Shown: positions 47,068 to 55,620 of the stretch, in pieces
How positions within the stretch are numbered: position 1 is the stretch's first letter
Layout: each line of letters begins with the position of its first letter
Assembly (NCBI RefSeq): GCF_000739635.1
Contig: NZ_BATQ01000099.1
Location: 1 to 63,935 of the forward strand
Source: Verrucomicrobium sp. BvORR034
Lineage (GTDB): Bacteria > Verrucomicrobiota > Verrucomicrobiia > Verrucomicrobiales > Verrucomicrobiaceae
Length of the DNA stretch: 63,935 nt
Direction of reading: 5' to 3'
Program-made: the position numbers and the translations under genes
The notes under the pieces: model-generated
Database searches by the model: none
Told to the model about the DNA's origin: nothing
The model's input: only the letters and a program-made list of their open reading frames with translations

Positions 47068-48075
47068 TCAGCCAATTCTCGCCTCACCGTCGCCCAGCAG
47101 TTTGCCAGGGACCATGTACGCGCGGACGTAGTCGGCGACGGCATCGTTCAGCGGGGTGATGGCGTCTTTGTAACCCAGCTGGCGGAGCTTGCTGATGTCG
47201 GCACAGGTGTAGTATTGGTACTTCTCCCGCAGGTGGGCGGGGAGGTCGATGAACTCGATGTGCGGCGGGAGTTCCAGAGCGCGGAAGATGCCGGTGACGA
47301 GCTGGAGCCAGGTGTGGGCCAGGCCGGAGCCCAGGTTGTACAGTCCGCCGGAAAGGGGATGGTTGCCGAGGAAAAGGGTCATGGCCACGGCGTCTTTCAC
47401 GTAGAGGAAGTCGCGCATCTGCGCGCCATCTTTGAAATCAGGCCGGAGACTCTTGAAGAGTTGCACCTTGCCGTTCGTGAGGATCTGGTCGAACGCCTTG
47501 TTCACCACGGAGCGCATGTCGCCTTTGTGGTTTTCATTGGGGCCGTACACGTTGAAGTACTTCAGACCCACAACCCGCTTGGCGATGCCTGCACGCTGGG
47601 CGTAGAGATCGAAGAGATGCTTCGAGTAGCCGTACATGTTCAGAGGGCGCAACACGGAGATGTCCTGCATCTTGTCATCCATGCCATGGGCACCGTCCCC
47701 GTAGGTCGCCGCTGAGGACGCGTACACAAACTTCGCCCCCGTGGCGATGGCCCAGTGGGCCAGCACCTTGGTGTACTCGAAGTTGTTCTTCATCAGGTGG
47801 TTCGCGTCCCGCTCCGTCGTCGCAGAGTTCGCCCCCAGATGATAGATCACATCGAACTTGCCCAGCGACTCCGGCCGGTTCGTCACCGCGTCCAGCAGGT
47901 CCGCTGCATCCAAATAGTCGGCATACTTCAGCGCCACCAGGTTCTTCCATTTTTCATCCGTACCCAGGGAATCTGTGACGACAATGTTCTCCTCACCCCT
48001 CTGGTTAAGAGCCCAGACAAGTGCGGAACCGATGAAGCCGGCACCGCCGGTGACGAGAATACGGGAGGATGGCAT
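47068..48075 (-). CDS. hldD: ADP-glyceromanno-heptose 6-epimerase
   Basis: 335 residues. The NADP-binding Rossmann motif TGGAGFIGS is at the N-terminus, YASSAATYGDG supplies the catalytic Ser/Thr and YGYSKHLFD the Tyr-x-x-x-Lys pair of short-chain epimerases. The HldD-specific segments VVGLKYFNVYGPNENHKGDMRSVV and LFKSLRPDFKDGAQMRDFLYVKDAV are present. The enzyme makes ADP-L-glycero-D-manno-heptose, the precursor of the lipopolysaccharide inner core, which indicates an LPS-bearing outer membrane. A four-helix-bundle cassette sits directly upstream and may carry or displace its promoter. Confidence 0.95.
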   Translation of the reverse strand: MPSSRILVTGGAGFIGSALVWALNQRGEENIVVTDSLGTDEKWKNLVALKYADYLDAADLLDAVTNRPESLGKFDVIYHLGANSATTERDANHLMKNNFEYTKVLAHWAIATGAKFVYASSAATYGDGAHGMDDKMQDISVLRPLNMYGYSKHLFDLYAQRAGIAKRVVGLKYFNVYGPNENHKGDMRSVVNKAFDQILTNGKVQLFKSLRPDFKDGAQMRDFLYVKDAVAMTLFLGNHPLSGGLYNLGSGLAHTWLQLVTGIFRALELPPHIEFIDLPAHLREKYQYYTCADISKLRQLGYKDAITPLNDAVADYVRAYMVPGKLLGDGEARIG

Positions 48076-48115
48076 GGAGGAAAGGGAGAAAGTTGAGGAT
48101 CCCGCAAGCGGGATA

Positions 48116-48140
48116 GTTGAGGCGCTGCGCTGGTTTAGGC
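48116..48140. repeat. Inverted-repeat arm of cassette 2 (hldD side)
   Basis: 25 bases made of GTTGAGG, a GCG-CTG-CGC mini-hairpin and GGTTTAGGC. The stop codon of the four-helix-bundle gene (TAA, 48137-48135 on the minus strand) lies inside it. Confidence 0.85.
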
Positions 48141-48551
48141 GGGCTGCGCCCGGGTTGAGGAGGATGATTCGCTGCGGGAGAGTTGGGAGTGGCGAAGCTT
48201 ATGAATGCGCGCGGACAAGTCTGCGAGGGAGGTTCGGAGAGGGGAAAGGAGACTGTTGTCGATGAACTTGAGGTCAGAGCAAATGGTGAGCAAGCAACTG
48301 ACCTCCATCAGGGAACTATAAGAGAGCTGGGAGAAGTGAGCCTGATCCTTGGCGCTGGTGCGGGCAGAGCCTTCAGCAAGATTGCACGCTACAGAAACGA
48401 CCGCCCGGTTTAGCTGGGCCGCTAGACCGAAGAGCTCGGATTTCGGAAATCCACGTGTCAAAGCGTACACCTCCCCGACGAGTACCCGGGCATCGTTCCA
48501 CACCCTCAACTTCTCGTAGGCGAAGAGTCTAGGCTCACGTTCTTCGTTCAT
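48135..48551 (-). CDS. Four-helix-bundle protein (S23/IVS family), second subfamily
   Basis: 138 residues. Match to the second common branch of the four-helix-bundle family: LFAYEKLRVWNDARVLVGEVY, LTRGFPKSELFGLAAQLNRA, VVSVACNLAEGSART, then SYSSLMEVSCLLTICSDL. The copy at 576-1052 belongs to the other branch (FDLEERT type), so the two genes are distant relatives rather than recent duplicates. The last 20 residues are Ser/Arg-rich and run into the repeat, which supplies the TAA. The family is known from 23S rRNA intervening sequences and Avd-type proteins; its role outside rRNA is unknown. Confidence 0.92.
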   Translation of the reverse strand: MNEEREPRLFAYEKLRVWNDARVLVGEVYALTRGFPKSELFGLAAQLNRAVVSVACNLAEGSARTSAKDQAHFSQLSYSSLMEVSCLLTICSDLKFIDNSLLSPLRTSLADLSARIHKLRHSQLSRSESSSSTRAQPA

Positions 48552-48597
48552 AGGGTGCAGCAGGCATGGAAGACGCCCCGCTTATTTCCAGCGGAGC

Positions 48598-48622
48598 GCC
48601 TAAACCAGCGAAGCGTCTCAAC
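48598..48622. repeat. Inverted-repeat arm of cassette 2 (uxaC side)
   Basis: GCCTAAACCAGCG followed by AAGCGTCTCAAC, the inverted copy of 48116-48140 with two changes that keep the internal mini-hairpin pairable. A further GCCTAAACC unit (48632-48640) and a GCGCCTAAAC unit (48654-48663) follow, the last overlapping the uxaC stop codon. Confidence 0.85.
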
Positions 48623-48657
48623 CAACATCGTGCCTAAACCAGCCCCCTTGCGGGCGC

Positions 48658-50070
48658 CTAAACATTCATCCCAAAGTACTCATGCGCATTCGCATAGCAG
48701 ATGCGCTTGATCATGGTGCCGACGAGTTCGTAGTCGTCGGGAACGAGGCCGTTTTCGACGTCGCGGCCGACGAGGTTGCAGAGGATGCGGCGGAAGTACT
48801 CGTGTCGGGGTGGGGAGAGGAAGCTGCGGGAGTCGGTCAACATGCCCACAAAGCGGCTGAGGAGGCCGGTGGAACTGAGGGAGTTGATCTGCCACTCCAT
48901 GCCTTCCATCGTGTCCAGGAACCACCAGCCGGAGCCGAACTGCATGCGTCCGGCGATCCCCTGATCATTGCCCTGGTAGTTGCCGACGATGGTGGCAAAG
49001 ACGTAGTTGTCCTTCGGGTTTAGGTTGTACAGCACCACCTTGGGCAGGTGGCCGCGCTGCTCCAGAGTATCGAGGTAAAACTTGAGCCCGGCGGCATGCA
49101 CAGGATCGTCGATGGAGTCGCAACCGATGTCGCGCCCGAGTTGGTTGAAAAGGCGCGTGTTCGTGTTGCGCAGAGCCCCGAGGTGTAGCTGCTTGGTCCA
49201 GCCTTTTTCCGCATCGAGCTGGCCGAAGTAGAGCATCAGATAGGAACGGAAGCGGACGACATCGCTGGCGGTGAGGGCCTGATTGGCGCGGGCCTTGTCG
49301 AAGATCGCCTTGGCTTCGGCGTCGGTCGCCGTCTCTGTGTCCATCGCGGTGAGTCCGTGATCGCTGAGGCGACCGCCCACGGAGTGGAAGAAGTCGTGAC
49401 GCTTGCGGAGGCCGGTCAGAAACGAGTCAAGCGTGTCACAGGCCTCGCCGCTCACCTCAGCGAGCTTGTTGGTCCACGTGTTCCAGGCGTTGAGATCCTC
49501 CAGGCGCATTCCCGCGTCGGGACGGAAGGTCGGATAGGCCTTCACGGGGAAATTGGAGAGCTTGGCCACTTCCAGGTGATGTTCCAGGGAGTCAGTCGGA
49601 TCATCGGTGGAGCACACCACGCGCACATTCGAGCGGGTGAGGAGGTTCCGGCACGAAAATTCGGGCGTGGCCAGTTGCTCATTGCAGCGGTTCCAGATGG
49701 ACTCGGCTGTCGACTCGCTCAGGAGTTCGTCCACGCCGAAGAATCGCTTCAGTTCCAGAGCCGTCCAGTGGTAGAGGGGGTTCCGGAGCGTATTGGGCAC
49801 CGTCTTGGCAAACGCGAGGAACTTCTCCTTCCAAGGAGCCTGGCCTGTGACATGACTCTCAGGCACTCCGTTGGCGCGCATGGCCCGCCATTTGTAGTGG
49901 TCACCGCCCAGCCAGATGTGAGCCAGACTCTCGAAGCGCTGGTCACGCGCGATCTCGTCTACCGGCAGATGCGTATGGTAGTCGTAGATCGGCTCGTTCT
50001 CCGCAAACTCGTGGTACAGGCGGCGAGCTGCCTTGGTCGTCAGGAGGAAGTCGTCATGGATGAATGCCAT
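48658..50070 (-). CDS. uxaC: Glucuronate (uronate) isomerase
   Basis: 470 residues, the full family length. Landmarks: YDYHTHLPVDEIARDQRF with the metal-binding His-x-His, LAHIWLGGDHYKWRAMRANGV, VVCSTDDPTDSLEHH, LHLGALRNTN, MQFGSGWWFLDTMEGM and GMLTDSRSFLSPPRHEYFRRILC. It interconverts D-glucuronate and D-fructuronate (or galacturonate and tagaturonate), the first step of uronate catabolism. No other uronate gene is adjacent. Its final codons (GTT TAG) coincide with a GTTTAGGC unit of cassette 2. Confidence 0.96.
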   Translation of the reverse strand: MAFIHDDFLLTTKAARRLYHEFAENEPIYDYHTHLPVDEIARDQRFESLAHIWLGGDHYKWRAMRANGVPESHVTGQAPWKEKFLAFAKTVPNTLRNPLYHWTALELKRFFGVDELLSESTAESIWNRCNEQLATPEFSCRNLLTRSNVRVVCSTDDPTDSLEHHLEVAKLSNFPVKAYPTFRPDAGMRLEDLNAWNTWTNKLAEVSGEACDTLDSFLTGLRKRHDFFHSVGGRLSDHGLTAMDTETATDAEAKAIFDKARANQALTASDVVRFRSYLMLYFGQLDAEKGWTKQLHLGALRNTNTRLFNQLGRDIGCDSIDDPVHAAGLKFYLDTLEQRGHLPKVVLYNLNPKDNYVFATIVGNYQGNDQGIAGRMQFGSGWWFLDTMEGMEWQINSLSSTGLLSRFVGMLTDSRSFLSPPRHEYFRRILCNLVGRDVENGLVPDDYELVGTMIKRICYANAHEYFGMNV

Positions 50071-50160
50071 GTCCCGACCTAGCGCGTCAGGGGGGGCATC
50101 TCAAGCAGGAAGTGCAGGAGTTGCCCTGCCTCTGTGCATACAAAGCCCTGCAAGTGACGG

Positions 50161-50664
50161 TCAATTCATCCGGTCCTCACACCAGACGTAGCCCGGGGAG
50201 TAAACGGCTCCAATCTCTGCGTTTTCCAGGTCATGCCCCGCTGTGGCGGTGAACCAGGCTTCGCCCGGGGAGTGGACCGAAGGGTAGAGCCATTCTTCAT
50301 CCCCAATGATCAGCCGGGGAATGAGCGCCAGACCGGTGTTCTCCACCTCCCAGCGGAGCACCAGAGGATAGGGAACGAGGCTCGATGGCCAGAGGGAAGG
50401 GTCCAGCCAGCCAATCAGACCGGAATTGTTGGCGGTGTCGGTGATTTCACCGGTGGCCAAATTGATGCGAATGCCAAATTCCACAGGAAACTCGCCGCCG
50501 TCACTCCGCAGGGCAAACAACAGGGTGGGGTGGGGGGCAGGGTTGGTGGTGGCGATCTGGAATCCGAAAGTGTTCGTGCGACGACCGACTCGAACCGTGC
50601 CAAACCCTTTGGTAAGGAAGGACGAGTAGTTCTCCGTGGCGAGTTCGAAAGAGCACACTCTCAT
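50161..50664 (-). CDS. Hypothetical protein
   Basis: 167 residues, no recognised family, no signal peptide and no membrane helix. The sequence is beta-rich with many Trp and Pro (SGLIGWLDPSLWPSSLVPYPLVLRWEV) and a regular alternation that suggests a small beta-sandwich. It stands alone between uxaC and an AT-rich stretch. Codon composition is similar to that of the neighbours, which supports a real gene. An acquired origin is possible because the upstream 200 bases are much AT-richer than the window. Confidence 0.6.
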   Translation of the reverse strand: MRVCSFELATENYSSFLTKGFGTVRVGRRTNTFGFQIATTNPAPHPTLLFALRSDGGEFPVEFGIRINLATGEITDTANNSGLIGWLDPSLWPSSLVPYPLVLRWEVENTGLALIPRLIIGDEEWLYPSVHSPGEAWFTATAGHDLENAEIGAVYSPGYVWCEDRMN

Positions 50665-51017
50665 TTTGTTGGCAGCTGGAAATTATTCTTGGAGGTCGGT
50701 TTCACCAGATTATTGACTATAATTACCATAATTACAAGCGGATTGATCGATTCGCTTTCTAAAAATAATTATTATGGGGATCCGACAGTTCATTGGGACT
50801 ATAGATTTGGAAAATTCTGGGGCAAGTAGAGACATAAGGAATATGCCTAACTAAACCTAAGTATCAAGACTCCTTAGTTGCTGCACTTCATCTGTCAGAC
50901 TTTCAGTGTCCATTTTCTGTCCAACCCGGTGCTAAATCCTTGTCCTCCGGGCCGTTAGCAGATTTGCTTTCCTCGTACTGGACTGGCTTGGTTGGTCCTC
51001 GTTTCACGCCTTTACTC
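50665..51017. other. AT-rich intergenic stretch
   Basis: About 350 bases without a credible gene. Between roughly 50695 and 50870 the sequence is strikingly AT-rich (TATAATTACCATAATTAC, AAAATAATTATTATG) compared with its GC-rich surroundings. It contains promoter-like elements in both directions, including TTGACTATAAT at about 50716, and lies between divergent genes. Confidence 0.6.
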
Positions 51018-52358
51018 ATGCCTATGAAATACTCCCGCATCATTCCGGTGTGGCTCTTTGCCACCTGTGCCACGCTTTCGGCCGCCAACTGGCCTGGCTT
51101 CCGTGGCCCCAATCAAGACGGTTCGAGCCCAGAAACCGGACTGCCGGAGAAGTTCAGCAAGACCGATGGCATCAAGTGGGCAGCGGACATGCCCGGTCCC
51201 GCTGCGTCCGTGCCGGCCGTATGGGGAGACTATGTGTTTGTGAGCTCCTCAAACCCGGCCACCCAGAAACTCATGGCCATGTGCCTCGACGCCAAGACGG
51301 GTAAAGTGCGCTGGAGCCACGAGGTGACAGATGGCTACCAGCACGATGACCGCAGCAATCTGGCCTCTCCTTCGCCCTGCACAGACGGCCAACTGGCTTA
51401 TTTCTTCTACGGGACCAGCGTGCTCGTCGCCTATGACTTCACCGGCAAGGAGGTCTGGAAACGTGACCTGGGCAAAGACTACGGCAACTTCGGCACCCAG
51501 TGGACCTACTCCAGCAGCCCGGTTCTAGACAACGAACGCCTGTACATCCAGGTGCTGCAACGCAATCAGGCCTTTGAATTCCATGGGCTTCAAAAAGGAG
51601 ATCCCAACGGAAAAAACGAGAGCTACATTCTCGCTCTTGAGCCCAAGACGGGGAAGGAGATCTGGCGGCAGGTGCGTCCCAGCGATGCCCAGGCAGAGTC
51701 GCTGGAAGCCTTTAGCACCCCGGTGTTTCACACCCACAATGGCCGCCGTCTGATGCTCATCTCTGGCGGAGACACCCTTACCTGCCATGACGCGGGCTCC
51801 GGCAAGGAACTCTGGCGCATGGTTTCCTACAATCCGTCCCGGATCGGCCACTGGCGGCACGTGCCCTCGCCTGTGGCGGGGGACGGAATCGCCCTCCTTT
51901 GCGCTCCGAAGAAGGAGCCGGTGTACGGCTTGAAACTAGATGCCTCCGGCACCGTGGAACCGACCTGGACTTCAGAGAGCAAGGAGGCCAGCAGCGACGT
52001 GAGCACGCCGCTTTTCTACCAGGGGAACTTCTACGTGCTCGACAGTGATCGCAAGGCGCTGGCTTGTGTGGAACCCAAGACCGGCAAGGTGCTCTGGCGT
52101 GGAGAGTTCCCCACGCGGGTGAAAATGGAGGCCTCTCCCACGGGAGCTGACGGCAAAATCTACGCCATCGACTTCATGGGCAATGTCTTCGTCGTGAAGG
52201 CCGGAACCGCCGGCTTTGAGATCGTGCACCAAGCCACCTTTGGGCAGGAAGGCGCCACCGCCACCAACAATGACAAAATCTGCCGGGCATGCGTGGTGGT
52301 CGCAAACGGCAACCTCTACATTCGCGCTCAGGACCGCCTCTACTGCGTCGGCAAATAA
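51018..52358 (+). CDS. Secreted PQQ-type beta-propeller protein
   Basis: About 446 residues from ATG 51018 (ATG 51024 also fits). A signal peptide (IIPVWLFATCATLSAA) is followed by NWPGFRGPNQDG, a common opening of Planctomycetota/Verrucomicrobiota propeller proteins. Tandem PQQ-like blades have the repeated D-A-K-T-G-K-V-R-W pattern: CLDAKTGKVRWSHE, AYDFTGKEVWKRD, ALEPKTGKEIWRQ, CHDAGSGKELWRM and CVEPKTGKVLWRGE. Nothing shows PQQ binding or an enzyme site, so it may be a scaffold or assembly factor. A strong hairpin separates it from the next gene. Confidence 0.9.
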   Translation: MPMKYSRIIPVWLFATCATLSAANWPGFRGPNQDGSSPETGLPEKFSKTDGIKWAADMPGPAASVPAVWGDYVFVSSSNPATQKLMAMCLDAKTGKVRWSHEVTDGYQHDDRSNLASPSPCTDGQLAYFFYGTSVLVAYDFTGKEVWKRDLGKDYGNFGTQWTYSSSPVLDNERLYIQVLQRNQAFEFHGLQKGDPNGKNESYILALEPKTGKEIWRQVRPSDAQAESLEAFSTPVFHTHNGRRLMLISGGDTLTCHDAGSGKELWRMVSYNPSRIGHWRHVPSPVAGDGIALLCAPKKEPVYGLKLDASGTVEPTWTSESKEASSDVSTPLFYQGNFYVLDSDRKALACVEPKTGKVLWRGEFPTRVKMEASPTGADGKIYAIDFMGNVFVVKAGTAGFEIVHQATFGQEGATATNNDKICRACVVVANGNLYIRAQDRLYCVGK

Positions 52359-52409
52359 CGGGGCAAATCTGGCACAGCGCTTTTCCTTCTCTTCTCTTGT
52401 GTGCCTTTG

Positions 52410-52448
52410 GGGGCGGACGTTATGCTTAACGTCCGCCCCATTTTCTTT
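52410..52448 (+). terminator. Rho-independent terminator after the propeller gene
   Basis: A 13-base perfect stem GGGGCGGACGTTA/TAACGTCCGCCCC with loop TGCT, followed by ATTTTCTTT. Confidence 0.88.
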
Positions 52449-52466
52449 CGCAGACCTCATCTCATC

Positions 52467-54482
52467 ATGAAACACCTTGCCTTCTATCTACTGGCGTTGA
52501 CCGGTGGTCTCGCCCTGCCCGCTACGGCGTTTGACCGTGTGCTACCTCCTCCGGCCAAGGAGATCCCTGCCGAACTTAAGGCCTCTCTGGAGCAGGAGTT
52601 GGCCGCGGTGAGCAAGGAGTTTGAATCGGTTCGCGGACACAACCGGGCCGCTGATGCGGACATTTTTCTCAAGGCCGTTCGCTATGCCCTGGAATTCGGG
52701 GAGTGGTATGACAAGAAGCCGGAGGATGGGGTTAAAAAGGCGCAGGACCAGCTCGCCGAAGCACGTCGTCGCATTGAAGGCCTCAAAAACGACACGACGC
52801 CCTGGCTGGAGGGGGCGGGCTCCAAAGTGCTGGGATTCTACTCCAACATTGATGACTCACCCCAACCGTATGGCGTGGACATCCCCGAGGGTCTGGAGTG
52901 GGGACGTGGCAAGAAGGCCGTACCCCTGTGGATCTGGCTCCACGGGCGGGGAGACACCGCCACGGACCTGCATTTCATCGCTGGTCGCATGCGCTCCAAG
53001 GGCGGAGAGTTTCGGCCCAAGGACGCCATTGTTGTGCATCCTTTTGGGCGCTTCTGCAACGGCTACAAATCGGCAGGGGAGACGGATGTCTTTGAATGCC
53101 GCAGCGATGCCTTGAAGCGATTCAACGGCGATCCTCGCCGCGTGGCGCTGATGGGCTTCAGCATGGGTGGAGCAGGGGCCTGGCACATGGGGGCGCACTA
53201 TGCGGATCAATGGGCTTGTGTGCATGCTGGCGCTGGGTTTGCCGATGTGCAGCGGTACTTGAACCGCGTTCCCGGGAAGAAGCCCGCTGGCTTCTCCGCG
53301 CCGTGGTATGAGCAGACCCTCTGGGGTGTCTATGATGTTCCGGACTATGCGCGCAACTTCTTCAACGTCCCGCTGGTCGCCTACAGTGGTGAGAACGACG
53401 CCCAGCGGGATACGGCGGAGTACATGGCTGAGGTGCTCGCGGGTCAGGGCTTCCAGTTGCAGCATCTGATCGGTCCAGGCATGGGACACAAGTACGACCC
53501 TGCCGTGCGCGACCAAGTGTCCGCTATCGTGGAAAAAGCGGTGGCCGCCGGCCGCAATCTCCAGCCAGATCAGGTGAATTTACAGTTCCGCTCCGCCCGC
53601 TACGCGCGCATGCACTGGCTCCAGGTGGTACAGGTAAAGGAGCCCATGCTGGACACCCGGGTGGAAGCCAAGCTCGACGAAGTGGGCAGCACGATCACGG
53701 TCACGACCAAAAACGTGGAGTCCCTGGAGATGCTCGTGCCTTGGAAGACTTCAGGCCCCACTCGGACAGTCGTGATTGATGGCGCATCCAGCACATTTAA
53801 GGAAACGCGTGCCTATCAAGCTGGCCGCGGCCAGACTCAGTACTACCTTCTCACCAAGCAGCCGAATGGTTCATGGAATCTCTCAGGAAAGAGCCGCGCA
53901 GATCGTGCCCTGGTCAAGAGTGGAGGCACCTGCATCGAGGACGCCTTTTTGAACCGTTTCGTCATCGTGCTGCCTGACAAGCCAGGTCGCAGCCCTGAAG
54001 TGGATGCCTGGGTCAAGGCAGAGAGTGAACACTTTATCCGTCGGTGGAAGGAACTCATGCGTGGCGATCCCTTGGTGGCCAAGGCCTCCGAGGTAGGTCA
54101 CAGTCTTGCCACCCACGAGAATCTCATCCTCTGGGGAGATGACGTGTCCAACTCCTGCATTGCCCAACGCCTTGCCAGCCTTCCCTTGAAATGGGAAGGG
54201 AGCGATGTCGTGGTGGCAGGCAAGCGATATCCCGCTGCCCGCCACGTGCCAGCTCTGATCCACCCCGAGGTGCCCTCCGCTCCCGGCCAAGGGATGGTGG
54301 TGATCAACTCCGGTCTCACGTTCCGCGAAGCGCATGATCGCACAAACTCCCTGCAGAATCCCAAGCTTCCTGATTGGGCTGTGATCGATATCACCACTCC
54401 GCCCGATGCCGAGAAGCCCGGCAATGTGGTCGATGCAGGATTCTTCGATGCCAACTGGAAGGTGTTGCCTGACAAGAAGTAA
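52467..54482 (+). CDS. Secreted alpha/beta-hydrolase (prolyl-oligopeptidase/esterase type)
   Basis: About 671 residues from ATG 52467, with a signal peptide (LAFYLLALTGGLALPATA). The alpha/beta-hydrolase part spans about 110-370: LWIWLHGRGDT (oxyanion region), the nucleophile elbow GFSMGGAGAWHMGAHY, YSGENDAQRD for the acid and IGPGMGHKYDP for the His. The N-terminal 100 residues are helical. The C-terminal 300 residues form a second domain (FLNRFVIVLP, WGDDVSNS, HPEVPSAPGQGMVVINSG) seen in some secreted peptidase-like esterases. Substrate unknown; polyester or peptide bonds are the likely candidates. Confidence 0.85.
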   Translation: MKHLAFYLLALTGGLALPATAFDRVLPPPAKEIPAELKASLEQELAAVSKEFESVRGHNRAADADIFLKAVRYALEFGEWYDKKPEDGVKKAQDQLAEARRRIEGLKNDTTPWLEGAGSKVLGFYSNIDDSPQPYGVDIPEGLEWGRGKKAVPLWIWLHGRGDTATDLHFIAGRMRSKGGEFRPKDAIVVHPFGRFCNGYKSAGETDVFECRSDALKRFNGDPRRVALMGFSMGGAGAWHMGAHYADQWACVHAGAGFADVQRYLNRVPGKKPAGFSAPWYEQTLWGVYDVPDYARNFFNVPLVAYSGENDAQRDTAEYMAEVLAGQGFQLQHLIGPGMGHKYDPAVRDQVSAIVEKAVAAGRNLQPDQVNLQFRSARYARMHWLQVVQVKEPMLDTRVEAKLDEVGSTITVTTKNVESLEMLVPWKTSGPTRTVVIDGASSTFKETRAYQAGRGQTQYYLLTKQPNGSWNLSGKSRADRALVKSGGTCIEDAFLNRFVIVLPDKPGRSPEVDAWVKAESEHFIRRWKELMRGDPLVAKASEVGHSLATHENLILWGDDVSNSCIAQRLASLPLKWEGSDVVVAGKRYPAARHVPALIHPEVPSAPGQGMVVINSGLTFREAHDRTNSLQNPKLPDWAVIDITTPPDAEKPGNVVDAGFFDANWKVLPDKK

Positions 54483-54527
54483 ACAGTGAGCTCTTCGTTC
54501 AAGGAAACGACCTGAGTTCTCGCACGA

Positions 54528-54557
54528 AAAAGGCCGCCCGGGATTCGGGCGGCCTTT
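54528..54557. terminator. Bidirectional terminator
   Basis: AAAGGCCGCCCG, loop GGATT, CGGGCGGCCTTT: an A-tract to the left and a T-tract to the right, between the convergent hydrolase and TerC genes. Confidence 0.92.
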
Positions 54558-54594
54558 ACTATTGTTTTTGGGGTGTTCTTCAATCCTCAGCGGA

Positions 54595-55566
54595 TCACGC
54601 TGCTCCACCACCTTCCGGCTCAGGAGTCGCTTCCGACTTCTTCGGCGGGATGTAGAAGGAGGTGACCACCGAGACTGCCAGGATGAGCGTGATGACCGCC
54701 AGGGAGATGCCGATCGGCACCTTGTAGAAGTCCACGATGAGCATTTTCACACCCACAAAGGCGAGAATGGCCGAGAGGCCGTAATGCAACATGTGAAACC
54801 GGTCCATCACACCTGAGAGGGCGAAGTACAGGGATCGCAGGCCGAGAATGGCGAAGACGTTTGACGTGAAGACAATGAACGGATCTCGAGAGACCGCCAG
54901 AACGGCTGGGATGGAATCCACGGCAAACACCAGGTCACTCCATTCCACGAAGATCAACACGACGAAGAGGGGCGTCACCAGAAGCTTGCCACCCTGGCGG
55001 ACAAAGAAGTCCTGGCCATGCGTGGTTTCGCTCACCGGCAAGAGACGTCTCGTCAGGCGCAGCACAGGATTGGTCGCGGGATCAATCTCCACGTCCTTGG
55101 ACATCCACATTTTCACACCGCTCACGATCAGGATCACGCCGAAGATGTAGAGGATCCAGTGGAAGCGCTCGATCAAAGCCACGCCGGCAAAGATGAACAC
55201 AGCTCGCATGACCAAGGCACCCAGAATGCCCCAGAACAGCACGCGGTGCTGGTAGAGCTGGGGGACCTTGAAGTATGCGAAGAGCAGGGCGAAGACAAAG
55301 ACGTTGTCCACGCTCAGCGATTTCTCAAGCACATACCCGGAGAGGAACTCCAGGGAAGCCTGCTGCTGCAGGCCTTCCGGATAAGCCCCTACGAAGCCCG
55401 TGGCAATGCCCAGGCTGAAGAGCAAGGCTAGGACCACCCAGATGGCAGTCCAGGTTAAGGCCTCTCGCACCTTGACCACGTGCGCCTTCCGGTGGAAGAC
55501 GCCAAGGTCCAGGGCAAGCATGCCGAGAACGAATGCTGAAAAGATGAACCACCAAATGGGAGTCAT
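54595..55566 (-). CDS. TerC/Alx-family integral membrane protein
   Basis: 323 residues with about nine membrane helices. The TerC signature is clear: LSGYVLEKSLSVDNVFVFALLF, GILGALVMRAVFI, FVEWSDLVFAVDSIPAVLAVS and FTSNVFAILGLRSLYFAL; the acidic residues inside helices are the family hallmark. Members are linked to manganese or other metal efflux and metalloprotein loading, and some to tellurite resistance. No ter genes are nearby, so a metal-homeostasis role is more likely. It is followed upstream in the same direction by the zinc peptidase gene. Confidence 0.95.
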   Translation of the reverse strand: MTPIWWFIFSAFVLGMLALDLGVFHRKAHVVKVREALTWTAIWVVLALLFSLGIATGFVGAYPEGLQQQASLEFLSGYVLEKSLSVDNVFVFALLFAYFKVPQLYQHRVLFWGILGALVMRAVFIFAGVALIERFHWILYIFGVILIVSGVKMWMSKDVEIDPATNPVLRLTRRLLPVSETTHGQDFFVRQGGKLLVTPLFVVLIFVEWSDLVFAVDSIPAVLAVSRDPFIVFTSNVFAILGLRSLYFALSGVMDRFHMLHYGLSAILAFVGVKMLIVDFYKVPIGISLAVITLILAVSVVTSFYIPPKKSEATPEPEGGGAA

Positions 55567-55620
55567 GAGTAATAAGGAGGAGACGCTGGAGCGGGTTTGT
55601 TAGGTTGGATGTGAATGAAT

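Larger units (their letters stand above)
48092..48660 (-). mobile_element. Putative four-helix-bundle cassette 2 (inverted repeats plus one gene)
   Basis: The core arms 48116-48140 and 48598-48622 are inverted copies with 23 of 25 bases identical (GTTGAG.CGCT.CGCTGG then TTTAGGC). Both ends carry extra GTTGAGG or GTTTAGGC units, each next to a small GC hairpin such as CCCGCAAGCGGG (48101-48112). On the right the outermost unit contains the stop codon of uxaC. On the left the units run to within 20 bases of the hldD start. The gene inside reads in the same direction as uxaC and hldD. The layout matches cassette 1, although the repeat sequence is entirely different. Mobility is inferred. Confidence 0.6.

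Noticed and set aside
46999..47715. 238-codon plus-strand frame
   Set aside because: It is antisense to hldD, which has complete family motifs.
48092..48660. Four-helix-bundle cassette as a 23S rRNA intervening sequence
   Set aside because: No rRNA sequence flanks it; the neighbours are hldD and uxaC.
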